In this document: in pieces, positions 8,003-15,677 of the stretch | Numbering within the stretch: the stretch's first letter is position 1 | How the letters are laid out: the number at the start of each line of letters is the position of its first letter | Assembly: GCA_041946865.1 (NCBI GenBank) | Contig: JBHGBF010000116.1 | Coordinates: 1-25,439, forward strand | Reading direction: 5' to 3' | DNA: 25,439 nt | Origin: RPQK01 sp041946865 | GTDB taxonomy: Bacteria > Acidobacteriota > UBA6911 > RPQK01 | Position numbers and translations under genes: made by a program | The notes under the pieces: model-generated | Database searches by the model: none | The model's input: the letters and a program-made list of their open reading frames with translations, nothing else | What the model was told of the DNA's origin: nothing

Positions 8003-9442
8003 TCACCGCTCTTTCAAATCCAGACGGACGACTTTGGAATCGGGCGGCGTTTGGCCGAGATCCTCAAAGTAGACTTCGATATCCGGGCACGGTCCGAAGA
8101 CTCGAAACAGGTTGCCACCGTCCGAATACCAGACAAAATCCGGCTCTCCTGTCCGGCCGATCAGGACACGCCCTGATTGGCAGACGCCGTGACGCGCCGC
8201 CGCCTCTTGAAACCGTTCGAGCAGTTGCTTGGAGACCCGAGCGGATTTCACAGGCCATGAAGTGTGACGCTCGTTGGTGACCCCTACGACCGTGCTGAAC
8301 ATGAAGCCGAAAGCCAGAACGGGTAGAAGCACCTTGAAGCAGGCGTCCAGGATAGTGCGGCTGAACTGCCCGACGACGAGCGAAAGACCCAGCAGGGAAA
8401 AGTAAAGGTTGTGGTGCATGACCCGCCCGGCCAAGGGAAGGACCGGAGCCAGAGTCAGCAGGAAAGCGGCCAATCCGAAAATAACCAGCCGGTCTCTTTT
8501 GGCCAGGCGGAAAATCACGAACCCAGTGAACCCGACGGCAAAAGGCAACATCAGACCGGCGGAGACTAGCGTGAGAAACGGATAAGGGACCGTGAGCTTG
8601 GGTAACGACGCCGACTTGATGAGGGCCGGCATGAGGGCGTTGCCGAGCCCGCTTCCGTCAGGCAGGTTCACTGCCCACCACAGATACTTGATCTTGGGCA
8701 GCAGCGAGGACACCGACCACGACATGCGATAGGGATGACTCGTATCGCCCGGGTACAGATTTCCGGCCCGCAGGTAAAACATGAACCCAACAAAAACCAG
8801 GCTTACGGCGGCAAACGGCAGCACCCGCTTCAGGACCTTTGACCAATGCGAATCCTCAGCGGGCCGGTCGGCCAAAAACCCCTCGTAGCACAGCAGCAGC
8901 GCCGGGAAGACGACCGCGGTTTCCTTGTTGCCCAGGGCCAGAATCCAGAGAAAAAGCGCGAGGATGTGCCCTCCCGGCCCCCGGCTCTTCAGGTACGCAA
9001 GGAAAGCCGCGAGAAAGAAGAAACATCCCAGAAAATCAGGCAGGAAAGTCACCCCGAAAGTCACGAAGAAATTGCAGCGGTGAAGAGCAAAAAAGAACGC
9101 CGCGCCCAATGCGACCATCAAATCTGCCCGCAGCCGGCGGGCAATGCGGTAAACCAACAGAACGTTGCTGACATGGAACAGCAAGGGGATGACGTGGTAG
9201 CCGGTAGCGTTGAGACCGAACAGGGGATAAAGGACAAAGGAAAACAGGACGAGGCCGAGTGGACGATACTGGCCGCGGTTGTCCAGATTCCCGAAGGCGG
9301 ACCAGATGTCCGAAAAGGACACCAGACGGCGGCCAAAATAATAGACCCCATCCGGGCTGAAGAACTCAGCCAGGTTCCACGAGAAAAAGCTAAAAATCAC
9401 AAGGACAATGAGGACCAAAACGCGGTTGGCATTGCCCGTCAC
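8003..9442 (-). CDS. Polytopic membrane protein, probable GT-C type glycosyltransferase
   Basis: A 479-residue integral membrane protein with roughly ten or more hydrophobic segments and a soluble C-terminal tail of about 80 residues. The first membrane helix is followed by FFSPDGVYYFGRR and later by NRGQYRPLGLVLFSF. A conserved aspartate in the first periplasmic loop is typical of GT-C fold, lipid-phosphate-sugar-dependent transferases (families 39 and 83 and similar). The C-terminal domain (VWYSDGGNLFRVFGP...VYFEDLGQ) is seen in related acidobacterial proteins. The start is taken as GTG 9442, with GGGGAGA eight bases upstream on this strand; the frame extends 65 codons further but those residues look non-coding. 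Acceptor and donor are unknown. Confidence 0.72.
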   Translation of the reverse strand: MTGNANRVLVLIVLVIFSFFSWNLAEFFSPDGVYYFGRRLVSFSDIWSAFGNLDNRGQYRPLGLVLFSFVLYPLFGLNATGYHVIPLLFHVSNVLLVYRIARRLRADLMVALGAAFFFALHRCNFFVTFGVTFLPDFLGCFFFLAAFLAYLKSRGPGGHILALFLWILALGNKETAVVFPALLLCYEGFLADRPAEDSHWSKVLKRVLPFAAVSLVFVGFMFYLRAGNLYPGDTSHPYRMSWSVSSLLPKIKYLWWAVNLPDGSGLGNALMPALIKSASLPKLTVPYPFLTLVSAGLMLPFAVGFTGFVIFRLAKRDRLVIFGLAAFLLTLAPVLPLAGRVMHHNLYFSLLGLSLVVGQFSRTILDACFKVLLPVLAFGFMFSTVVGVTNERHTSWPVKSARVSKQLLERFQEAAARHGVCQSGRVLIGRTGEPDFVWYSDGGNLFRVFGPCPDIEVYFEDLGQTPPDSKVVRLDLKER

Positions 9443-9582
9443 TGTTCCATCTCCCCGAGATTGAAGGCTAACACCGGGGCACGCAGACGGCAAGGCGAAA
9501 GGGACGGAGAAGGTAACCCTGGCGCCGAAGTGGTCGAGGCCGGATTCCGTGTCGCGCGGTGAATTTGTAGCGGATCGAGTCG

Positions 9583-10340
9583 CTAGTCGTCGTGATCTGC
9601 TCGCCGAAAGGATGATAGGCCCTCCGGCTGCCGGCAATCCTCTTCGATGATCCGGAGAAGCTTATCGGCTGCTTTTCTTTTGTCCCCGTTGGTTGTCGCC
9701 TTGTTGAAGCTGTAGACCGACCCCTGCATTTTCTCCCATGTGACCCGATTGTTATTGTTGATTCCCAGCTTTTTCGCAGCTTCGAGCAGTTTTCCGTATG
9801 TCTCACTCGCCATATCCTGCGCTCTGCCCGGATTGTCGGAAGTCCTGTCCGGATCCGAGCCAAGTCCCAGCCTGGCCTTGCTGCTGGCTCTTGTATGGGT
9901 AGGTGTCAAACCCCCTGTGAGAGTAAGAATCCTGAAGGGTGTGGAGATAAGTACCAAGATCGCCTTCGGATCCGCTCTTCTGAAAACTATCCCACAACGC
10001 CGTCGGACGCTCTGCGGAAGTGAAGTGGAAATTCTCGAGCGATCCGTTCAAGATGCTCGCCGGATCGTGTGGTCCACGTGCATCCTCATCCACGAGTTGA
10101 TCTTCTGCTGATATCCGTCCCGCGGCCTTGGTGTCAAATCCGACAGCCAAGGCGAGGGCGAATATAAGATCCCTGTGTACGTCCTCTCCGTAGTTCCCGG
10201 TCGGGTCAACATAGCGCAGGGGATTATTGAATACGTACGTGTACCGGTTCCAGCTTTGAGGATTCAAGGGACTAGCGCTGGCTAATGCCGGGTCCGCACT
10301 TGTGAAGCTTCCCTGGGGCCCGGAGTAGTCAGTTGGTTGT
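9583..10340 (-). pseudogene. RHS-repeat protein C-terminal remnant with metal-dependent effector-like domain
   Basis: The protein begins abruptly at DYSGPQGSFTSADP and continues through SWNRYTYVFNNPLRYVDPTGN, the RHS-associated core that ends RHS/YD-repeat proteins. The preceding YD repeats are absent. Downstream lies a domain with LGTYLHTLQDSYSHRGF, a His/Asp-rich pattern like that of zinc-dependent phospholipase C-like domains often found after RHS cores. Continuity is then lost. The natural continuation (SDPDRTSDNPGRAQDMASETYGKLL...) is in another frame, so an indel probably lies around 9855-9900. The gene is thus truncated at its 5' end and frameshifted. It is probably a dead relic of a polymorphic toxin or cell-surface RHS gene. 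Sequencing error at the frameshift is possible, but the missing 5' part is not explained that way. Confidence 0.7.
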
Positions 10341-10717
10341 TGGAATTGAAGACGAAGAACTTGGGGCGACGGACTGGATCCTTCCTGCCCGCGACCAGGT
10401 CGGCCACTTCGCACACGGTGAGGGCCGGAAGATCGGGAGCAGACCGGCGAAAGTGTCTGCTCAGGATACGAAGGGCCTGGCCCGACATCTGCCCCATCAC
10501 AAAGTGCTCCGCACTATCGCGAAAACTCGATCTACGAAATCACGGACCAGGCGAGCGGCATGCGTCTGCTTCGTCTCGGCTCGGAGCTGAAGCAGGGGAT
10601 TGCGGTCTCAGGCTCAATCGAGTGGACGGTGCGCCCAGCGGCCTGGCAGGCGGAGGCAGTAGACTGGCGAGGACACGCTGGCGCCGTGGTTGTATCCACG
10701 AACCAACCCGAGCCAAC
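10341..10717. other. Relic-rich region between RHS remnant and GH2 gene
   Basis: No intact gene was recognised. On the minus strand, 10341-10539 is open and encodes a GC3-rich peptide (RILSRHFRRSAPDLPALTVC and on) of unknown identity. On the plus strand, 10422-10721 is open as described separately. The stretch looks like fragments of broken genes joined together. Confidence 0.35.
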
Positions 10718-10721
10718 ATGA
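10560..10721 (+). CDS. Orphan short reading frame coupled to the GH2 gene
   Basis: From the first ATG (10560) this frame encodes 53 residues, MRLLRLGSELKQGIAVSGSI..., and its TGA overlaps the GH2 ATG at 10718 in an ATGA arrangement. The open frame extends upstream to 10422 without a start codon, and the part from 10512 (HYRENSIYEITDQASG) looks genuinely coding, with most third positions G or C. AGGCGAG precedes the ATG. I do not recognise the family. It may be the 3' end of a gene truncated by the rearrangement that also left the RHS remnant, or a small leader gene coupled to the glycosidase. Confidence 0.3.
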   Translation: MRLLRLGSELKQGIAVSGSIEWTVRPAAWQAEAVDWRGHAGAVVVSTNQPEPT

Positions 10722-13315
10722 ACCGACACCTTGGTAAAACGATGAAGAGTCAATCAGGCGTTGTCACTGTCACTCTGTTTGTCCTGCTCGTCCCGTGGTC
10801 TCTGGCGAGCGGTGCGTTTCCCCCGCGCGAGCGCCTGTCCTTCAATGCCGGCTGGCGATTCCATAAAGTGGAAGCGGGCGAGGCGGCCGCGGATCTGGCG
10901 CCGGCCGACCCGGCTTTCAATGACTCCAGCTGGCGGGCGCTGGACCTGCCGCACGACTGGGCGATCGAGGGGCCGTTCGTGACCAGCGTCCCCAACTCGA
11001 TCGGCATGCTCCCGTCGGCGGGGGTCGGCTGGTATCGCAAGCGCTTTGACTGCGCGGCTTCGGACCGAAACCGCCGCGTGTTTCTCGATATCGATGGCGC
11101 GATGTCACACGCGCAAGTCTGGCTGAATGGTCGCCTGCTTGGTGAGTGGCCCTATGGTTACAGCTCATTTCGCTTCGAGCTGACGTCGTATCTGCGCTTC
11201 GGCGGGGCCAACCTGCTCGCGATCCGACTGGACAATCCCCCGAAATCCTCCCGCTGGTATCCGGGGGGCGGCATCTACCGCAACGTCTGGCTGGTCAAGA
11301 CCGCTTTGGTGCACGTCGCCCACTGGGGAGTTTTCGTGACCACTCCCCACGTCTCGAGGGACAAGGCCACGATAGAGATACGGACGACAATTGAGAACGG
11401 ATCGAGCTCCCCCGTGACGGTCAGCGTTGAGCAGCAGGTGTTCGAGGAATCAGCCCCCACGCGCACCGTCACCCGGACCGAAGGCTCGCCGGTTTCAGTC
11501 AACATCGGGGGGAGCGCAGAGTCGCTCATTCGGCTCGATGTCGCGTCGCCGAAGCTTTGGGAACCCCTCGTCGCGACTTCGGCCGGGCTTTCCAGCGCCC
11601 GACTACTGACCGCCGCGGCATCGGGCTCCGGTGGAAATCTCTATCGAGTCCGGACAACCGTGCGAGCGGGCGGCAGGATACTGGACCAAACGGAAACGCG
11701 GTTCGGCATCCGGCGGATCGTGATTCACCCGGAGCGTGGTTTGGAGGTCAACGGCCGTCGCGTTCGGCTCAACGGTGTCTGCCTGCATCATGACCTCGGA
11801 CCCCTCGGAGCAGCGGTCAACGTTCGGGCCCTGGAGCGCCAGCTCGAGCTACTCGCCGAGATGGGCTGTAATGCCATCCGGACAGCGCACAATCCGCCCG
11901 CCCCGGAGCTCCTCGATTTGTGCGACCGGATGGGTTTCCTGGTGGTGGCGGAGGCGTTTGACACCTGGCGTTACCCCGCGCGTGAGTGGGTGCCCAACGA
12001 CTACTCGCGTCACTTCGACAAATGGCACAAGCGCGACATTCGCGCCTTCGTACGCCGCGACCGCAACCATCCGAGCATCTTCATGTGGAGCTCGGGGAAC
12101 GAGATCCAGGATCAGCGCAAGCCGGACGGCCTCGAAACGGCGCGAAAGCTGCTTGCGCTCTTCCATGAGGAGGATCCGACGCGTCCTGTCACCGGCGGCC
12201 TTGACGACCCAAGCGTAATCAAGAACAGGTTTTACCAGGGCTTTGATGTCATCGGCCTCAATTACAAACCGCATCTTTATGCCGAGACCCGAAAGCTAGC
12301 CCCCGGATACCCCCTGTTTGGTTCCGAGACGGCCTCGACGGTCAGTTCACGCGGCGAGTATTTCTTTCCGGTGGAGCCGAAAATCGGGGATGGGGCGGAC
12401 GTTTTTCAGGTCACTTCCTACGATCTCTATTTCCCGACTTGGGCGTCGACGCCCGACACCGAGTTTGCCGCCCAGGACGACAACCCGTCTGTGCTCGGCG
12501 AGTTCGTTTGGTCCGGGTTTGACTACCTCGGCGAACCTACGCCCTTCGATCCGACGCGCTATCTGAGCTACAACAAGGACCCTGAGGATCGGCGCAGAAT
12601 AGTCGCCGCGACTGAAAAGAACGGCGGTTTTGCACCTGCCCGCAGCTCTTACTTCGGGATTCTAGACCTGTGCGGCTTCAAGAAGGACCGGTTTTACCTT
12701 TACCAGGCCCGCTGGCGTCCGGAATTGCCCATGGCGCACATCCTCCCCCATTGGACCTGGCCTGAGCGGGTCGGTCAAGTGACGCCTGTTTACGTGTATA
12801 CCTCTGGCGACGAGGCCGAGCTTTTCCTGAATGGGCGTTCGCTGGGCCTCAAGAAGAAGGGACCGCGCGAGTACCGGCTCAAGTGGGATGGAGTCGTCTA
12901 TGAACCTGGGGAGCTGAAGGTCGTGGCCCGCAAGGCCGGGCGTGAATGGGCCACGGAGCTGGTGCGCACCGCCGGGACGGCTGCTTCTGTCGCTCTCGAG
13001 GCGGACCGCAACGATTTGCGTGCCAACGGCCGGGACCTTGCCTTTGTGACGGTCAGCGTCCGCGATCAGGCAGGCGCGATTGTGCCTCGTTCGAGCGACC
13101 GGATACGCTTCCGGCTGGAGGGTCCGGGCCAAATCGCCGGCGTTGACAACGGCGATCCTACCCGTCTCGAGTCTTTTCAGGCGAAGGACTGCCGCGTCTT
13201 CAACGGTCTCTGTCTGGTGATCGTTCGCTCGGTTGCCGGTCGATCCGGTCCGGTGGTCCTGTACGCTGAAGCGGACGGCCTTCGACCGGCCCGGATCAGG
13301 CTGCGAAACCGGTAA
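10718..13315 (+). CDS. Secreted glycoside hydrolase family 2 enzyme, beta-galactosidase-like
   Basis: An 865-residue exported GH2 enzyme. A signal peptide (MKSQSGVVTVTLFVLLVPWSLASGA) is followed by the sugar-binding jelly roll (RLSFNAGWRFHKVE, LPHDWAIEGPF, VGWYRKRF, WLNGRLLGEWPYGYSSF, YPGGGIYRNVWLV), an immunoglobulin-like domain, the TIM barrel, and C-terminal beta domains (VYVYTSGDEAELFLNGRSLG; VALEADRNDLRANGRDLAFV). In the barrel, Glu462 in SSGNE is the acid/base and Glu537 in FGSETAS the nucleophile. Architecture matches DUF4982-containing beta-galactosidases that act on plant or exopolysaccharide oligosaccharides. ATG 10718 is chosen because of the ATGA overlap with the upstream frame; ATG 10742 would also give a normal signal peptide. 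Exact substrate is not determinable. Confidence 0.92.
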   Translation: MNRHLGKTMKSQSGVVTVTLFVLLVPWSLASGAFPPRERLSFNAGWRFHKVEAGEAAADLAPADPAFNDSSWRALDLPHDWAIEGPFVTSVPNSIGMLPSAGVGWYRKRFDCAASDRNRRVFLDIDGAMSHAQVWLNGRLLGEWPYGYSSFRFELTSYLRFGGANLLAIRLDNPPKSSRWYPGGGIYRNVWLVKTALVHVAHWGVFVTTPHVSRDKATIEIRTTIENGSSSPVTVSVEQQVFEESAPTRTVTRTEGSPVSVNIGGSAESLIRLDVASPKLWEPLVATSAGLSSARLLTAAASGSGGNLYRVRTTVRAGGRILDQTETRFGIRRIVIHPERGLEVNGRRVRLNGVCLHHDLGPLGAAVNVRALERQLELLAEMGCNAIRTAHNPPAPELLDLCDRMGFLVVAEAFDTWRYPAREWVPNDYSRHFDKWHKRDIRAFVRRDRNHPSIFMWSSGNEIQDQRKPDGLETARKLLALFHEEDPTRPVTGGLDDPSVIKNRFYQGFDVIGLNYKPHLYAETRKLAPGYPLFGSETASTVSSRGEYFFPVEPKIGDGADVFQVTSYDLYFPTWASTPDTEFAAQDDNPSVLGEFVWSGFDYLGEPTPFDPTRYLSYNKDPEDRRRIVAATEKNGGFAPARSSYFGILDLCGFKKDRFYLYQARWRPELPMAHILPHWTWPERVGQVTPVYVYTSGDEAELFLNGRSLGLKKKGPREYRLKWDGVVYEPGELKVVARKAGREWATELVRTAGTAASVALEADRNDLRANGRDLAFVTVSVRDQAGAIVPRSSDRIRFRLEGPGQIAGVDNGDPTRLESFQAKDCRVFNGLCLVIVRSVAGRSGPVVLYAEADGLRPARIRLRNR

Positions 13316-13336
13316 ACAGGGCTTGCAGCCGGCCGG

Positions 13337-14410
13337 TCACCTTTTTTGCGCGAGCAGGAACCGCGCCGGGCCGTCAAAGAGGGAAAGGGCCCCTTCCGGG
13401 ACTCCGACTTCGCGAGCAAAGGCGAGCAAGTTGCGCTGGATCACGCGAACCTCGTCAAACCCAGCCTTGCGGGCCAGTCCTTCGAGATCCCGCTCGTTGT
13501 AGAAGCGGAGTCGAGAGGCCATCGGCTCGGGTGCGGCGGGCGTCCCTTTCAGCTCCGGATCGCTTCCCAGCGCCACCAGGCGACCTCCCGGCCGGAGGGC
13601 CCGGCGGATCTCGCTCAGGGCAGCGACCGGATCGGCCAGGAAGCCCAGCACGCCCGTCATGGCCGCGCAGGTGAAAACGGCGTCCGGAAAGGGCAGTTGG
13701 TCTGCCTTCGCCTCCAGGATCTCCAGACGTCTGTCAGCGATGGCTCCGCGATTTGTTTCCCGAGCAAGCCGGACCATCTCGGGGCTATGGTCCACGGCAG
13801 CCGCGCGACATCCGCTCCGTAATGCGTCCCTCAGGAGCGCTCCTCCTCCACACCCGACTTCGAGCAGGTAGTCGTCTTTCCCGAGTGCGAGCTCGGCGAG
13901 GATCACGCGGAAATTCGGATAATGGAAGAGAGGATCGCGGTAAATGGCGCGCGCCTGTTGCCCCGATGGACGACGGGCTCCCCGATCGGTCAGCCAATCG
14001 CCCAGGGCGGCGGGCGCGGCGGCAGCCAGGAAGGGGGCTGCCACCTGGGCGGCGAACCAGCCGGCCAGTTCGTCCGGCGCGCCAATCAGCCCGCCCCAAC
14101 CACTGTGCTCAATTGTGACCTTGGTGCGCTCGCCCGCCGGCTCAAACCGTAATTCTATGCAAGTCTGCCGCGGATCCCAGTCGGCTGGACGCCACTCGAG
14201 CCGGATGTTGTGTCCGGGGTTCCAGGAAACAACGCGGGCCACTTCGACTCCGCTTTGGAGGACGCGTCCTTTGGCGCCTCCTTCAAACTGAATCCCCGAC
14301 CGTTGCAGAGCAGCAGCCAGCTCTTCCACAACGAGATCGAAGGCCGGCGCCGGCTCGAGCTCGAGCTCGATACTGCTGCAAACGGTGGTCGTCGTCTCGG
14401 TCAAGGCCAT
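13337..14410 (-). CDS. Fusion of a START-like (SRPBCC) domain with a SAM-dependent methyltransferase
   Basis: A 357-residue cytoplasmic protein of two domains. Residues about 8-130 look like an AHSA1/SRPBCC ligand-binding domain (SSIELELEPAPAFDLVVEEL, VVSWNPGHNIRLEWRP, RTKVTIEHSGWGGLIG). Residues about 150-357 are a class I methyltransferase with motif I LLEVGCGGGALL (183-191), AVDHSPEMVRLAR as the acidic-loop region, and LRPGGRLVALGSDPEL as the post-motif III loop. The substrate is unknown; the N-terminal domain could bind a hydrophobic ligand. No Shine-Dalgarno is evident before ATG 14410. It converges with the GH2 gene (21-base gap) and lies 57 bases downstream of the synthetase gene on the same strand. 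Confidence 0.85.
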   Translation of the reverse strand: MALTETTTTVCSSIELELEPAPAFDLVVEELAAALQRSGIQFEGGAKGRVLQSGVEVARVVSWNPGHNIRLEWRPADWDPRQTCIELRFEPAGERTKVTIEHSGWGGLIGAPDELAGWFAAQVAAPFLAAAAPAALGDWLTDRGARRPSGQQARAIYRDPLFHYPNFRVILAELALGKDDYLLEVGCGGGALLRDALRSGCRAAAVDHSPEMVRLARETNRGAIADRRLEILEAKADQLPFPDAVFTCAAMTGVLGFLADPVAALSEIRRALRPGGRLVALGSDPELKGTPAAPEPMASRLRFYNERDLEGLARKAGFDEVRVIQRNLLAFAREVGVPEGALSLFDGPARFLLAQKR

Positions 14411-14467
14411 AACACTCGGAAGGAGATACCTTGACGTTCGCAGAATTTTGCCGGGTGTTCAAGCCCG

Positions 14468-15400
14468 CTAAATGTACTCCACCGTGGCCGGCGGTTTCGG
14501 CGTCAGGTCATAGAGGCATCGATTGACTCCGGGTAAAGCCGTGATGCGGCCGCTGAGGCGGTGCAGCACATCCCAGGGCAGTTCGCGCACCGTCGCTTGG
14601 CGAGCATCGGTGCTGTCGATGCAGCGGACCACGATAATCTTGCCGAACTCGCGCTTGCCGTTGCGGATGCCGGTCGCGTAATCGTTCAGCAGGACCGCCA
14701 GGTACTGGAAGGCGCCCGTCGCCTGGAGCTCTTCTTCGACAATGGCGGTGGCGGCGCGCACGGTTGCCAGGCGCTCTTCGGTCACTTCGCCGACGATCCG
14801 CGCGGCCAGCGCCGGACCCGGGAAGGGAATTCGCCGGGCGATTTCCGGTGGCAAGCCGAGCTCTCCCGCAACGGCCCGCACCCCGTCCTTGCGGAGCGTC
14901 TTCAGGGGCTCGATCACCGTGTAGCCAAAAGTCTCTTCGGTGTTGATACCCAGCTGGGTCAGGATGTTGTGCTGGCGCTTAATACCTGCCACGGTCTCTT
15001 CAATGTCGGTGAGAATCGTGCCATGGAGCAGGTAGCGAGCGCCGGTCCTTTTGATGGCCTGAACGAAGACGTCCCTGTAGAAGGTGCGGGTGATCGCTTC
15101 CCGTTTCTGTTCGGGGTCGGTGAGTCCCTTCAACGCGGCCAAAAACTCTTTGCGGGCGTCTAACAGCTCCACCGAGATGCCCATGGCCTTGAAGAGTCCG
15201 ACGACTCGCTCCGGCTCTCCTTCGCGCATGAGGGCGTTGTCGACAAAGATGGTCCGCAGCTGTGGGCCGAGAGCCCGGTGGGCCAGCACCGTGACGACCG
15301 AGCTGTCAACGCCCCCGCTGATCGCGCTGATCGCGATGCCGTCTCCAACCTGCTTCCTGATTTCCGCAACCTGTTCTTCGACGAATTGACGATAGCTCAT
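14468..15400 (-). CDS. guaA: Stand-alone GMP synthetase-type ATP-pyrophosphatase subunit, divergent
   Basis: A 310-residue protein equivalent to the C-terminal, amination part of GMP synthase (XMP + ATP + NH3 -> GMP), with no glutamine amidotransferase domain. It has the PP-loop SGGVDSS (28-34), TIFVDNALMREGE, a conserved PFPGPALAARIVGEV segment and the C-terminal KPPATVEYI. Two loops conserved in true GMP synthases differ: KSHHN is replaced by KRQHN followed by an unrelated stretch, and the GDGR loop reads RNGKR. It may therefore be a specialised paralogue with another substrate, or work with a separate glutaminase as archaeal GuaAa/GuaAb do. The start at 15400 has AGAGGA upstream; the frame extends 12 codons further without support. 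Confidence 0.78.
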   Translation of the reverse strand: MSYRQFVEEQVAEIRKQVGDGIAISAISGGVDSSVVTVLAHRALGPQLRTIFVDNALMREGEPERVVGLFKAMGISVELLDARKEFLAALKGLTDPEQKREAITRTFYRDVFVQAIKRTGARYLLHGTILTDIEETVAGIKRQHNILTQLGINTEETFGYTVIEPLKTLRKDGVRAVAGELGLPPEIARRIPFPGPALAARIVGEVTEERLATVRAATAIVEEELQATGAFQYLAVLLNDYATGIRNGKREFGKIIVVRCIDSTDARQATVRELPWDVLHRLSGRITALPGVNRCLYDLTPKPPATVEYI

Positions 15401-15443
15401 CACACAGTCCTCTCTGGTTTGGCGAGAGGATAGCACAGGCCCG

Positions 15444-15460
15444 AGACGGTAGCACCGTCT
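15444..15460. repeat. Short perfect hairpin upstream of the GMP-synthetase-like gene
   Basis: AGACGGT and ACCGTCT pair perfectly around an AGC loop, 44 bases upstream of the gene start at 15400. It could be part of the 5' leader or a terminator of the upstream kinase transcript; it matches no riboswitch that I know. Confidence 0.35.
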
Positions 15461-15578
15461 TAAGAAACCGCGGCCCCCGGAGTGAAGGTGGCTCCCATAA
15501 GCGCCAACCTGACTGTAGGAGAAGGCATGAAGAGTCCCGAAGAGCGCTCAGCCCCGTTGCGCTCAAGTGATCACTTTC

Positions 15579-15645
15579 TGTTTGTAGTTCCGCCTTCAGG
15601 GGTGCAGCCGACGAGGCTGTACCCCTGAAGGCGGAACTACAAACA
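15579..15645. repeat. Long near-perfect palindrome (REP/MITE-like hairpin)
   Basis: Two 31-base arms pair around a GACGA loop with only one G-T mismatch (15604/15620). The outer 25 bases of each arm are perfect complements (core GTAGTTCCGCCTTCAGGGG). It lies between two leftward genes, 33 bases past the kinase stop. It could stop transcription, but its length and perfection suggest a mobile intergenic palindrome; similar 'tagttccgccttcagg' hairpins are, from memory, common in acidobacterial DNA. Confidence 0.75.
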
Positions 15646-15677
15646 CGGTTTTGGAATTACCGCGCGCACCGCCCGGA

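Noticed and set aside
8846..9562. 238-residue plus-strand frame across the membrane-protein gene
   Set aside because: The minus strand encodes a regular series of hydrophobic helices; the plus product is charged and repetitive, as expected of the complement.
10337..10717. Extension of the GH2 gene to an ATG at 10337
   Set aside because: The extra 127 residues lack similarity to GH2, would place a second N-terminus before the signal peptide, and run over relic sequence.
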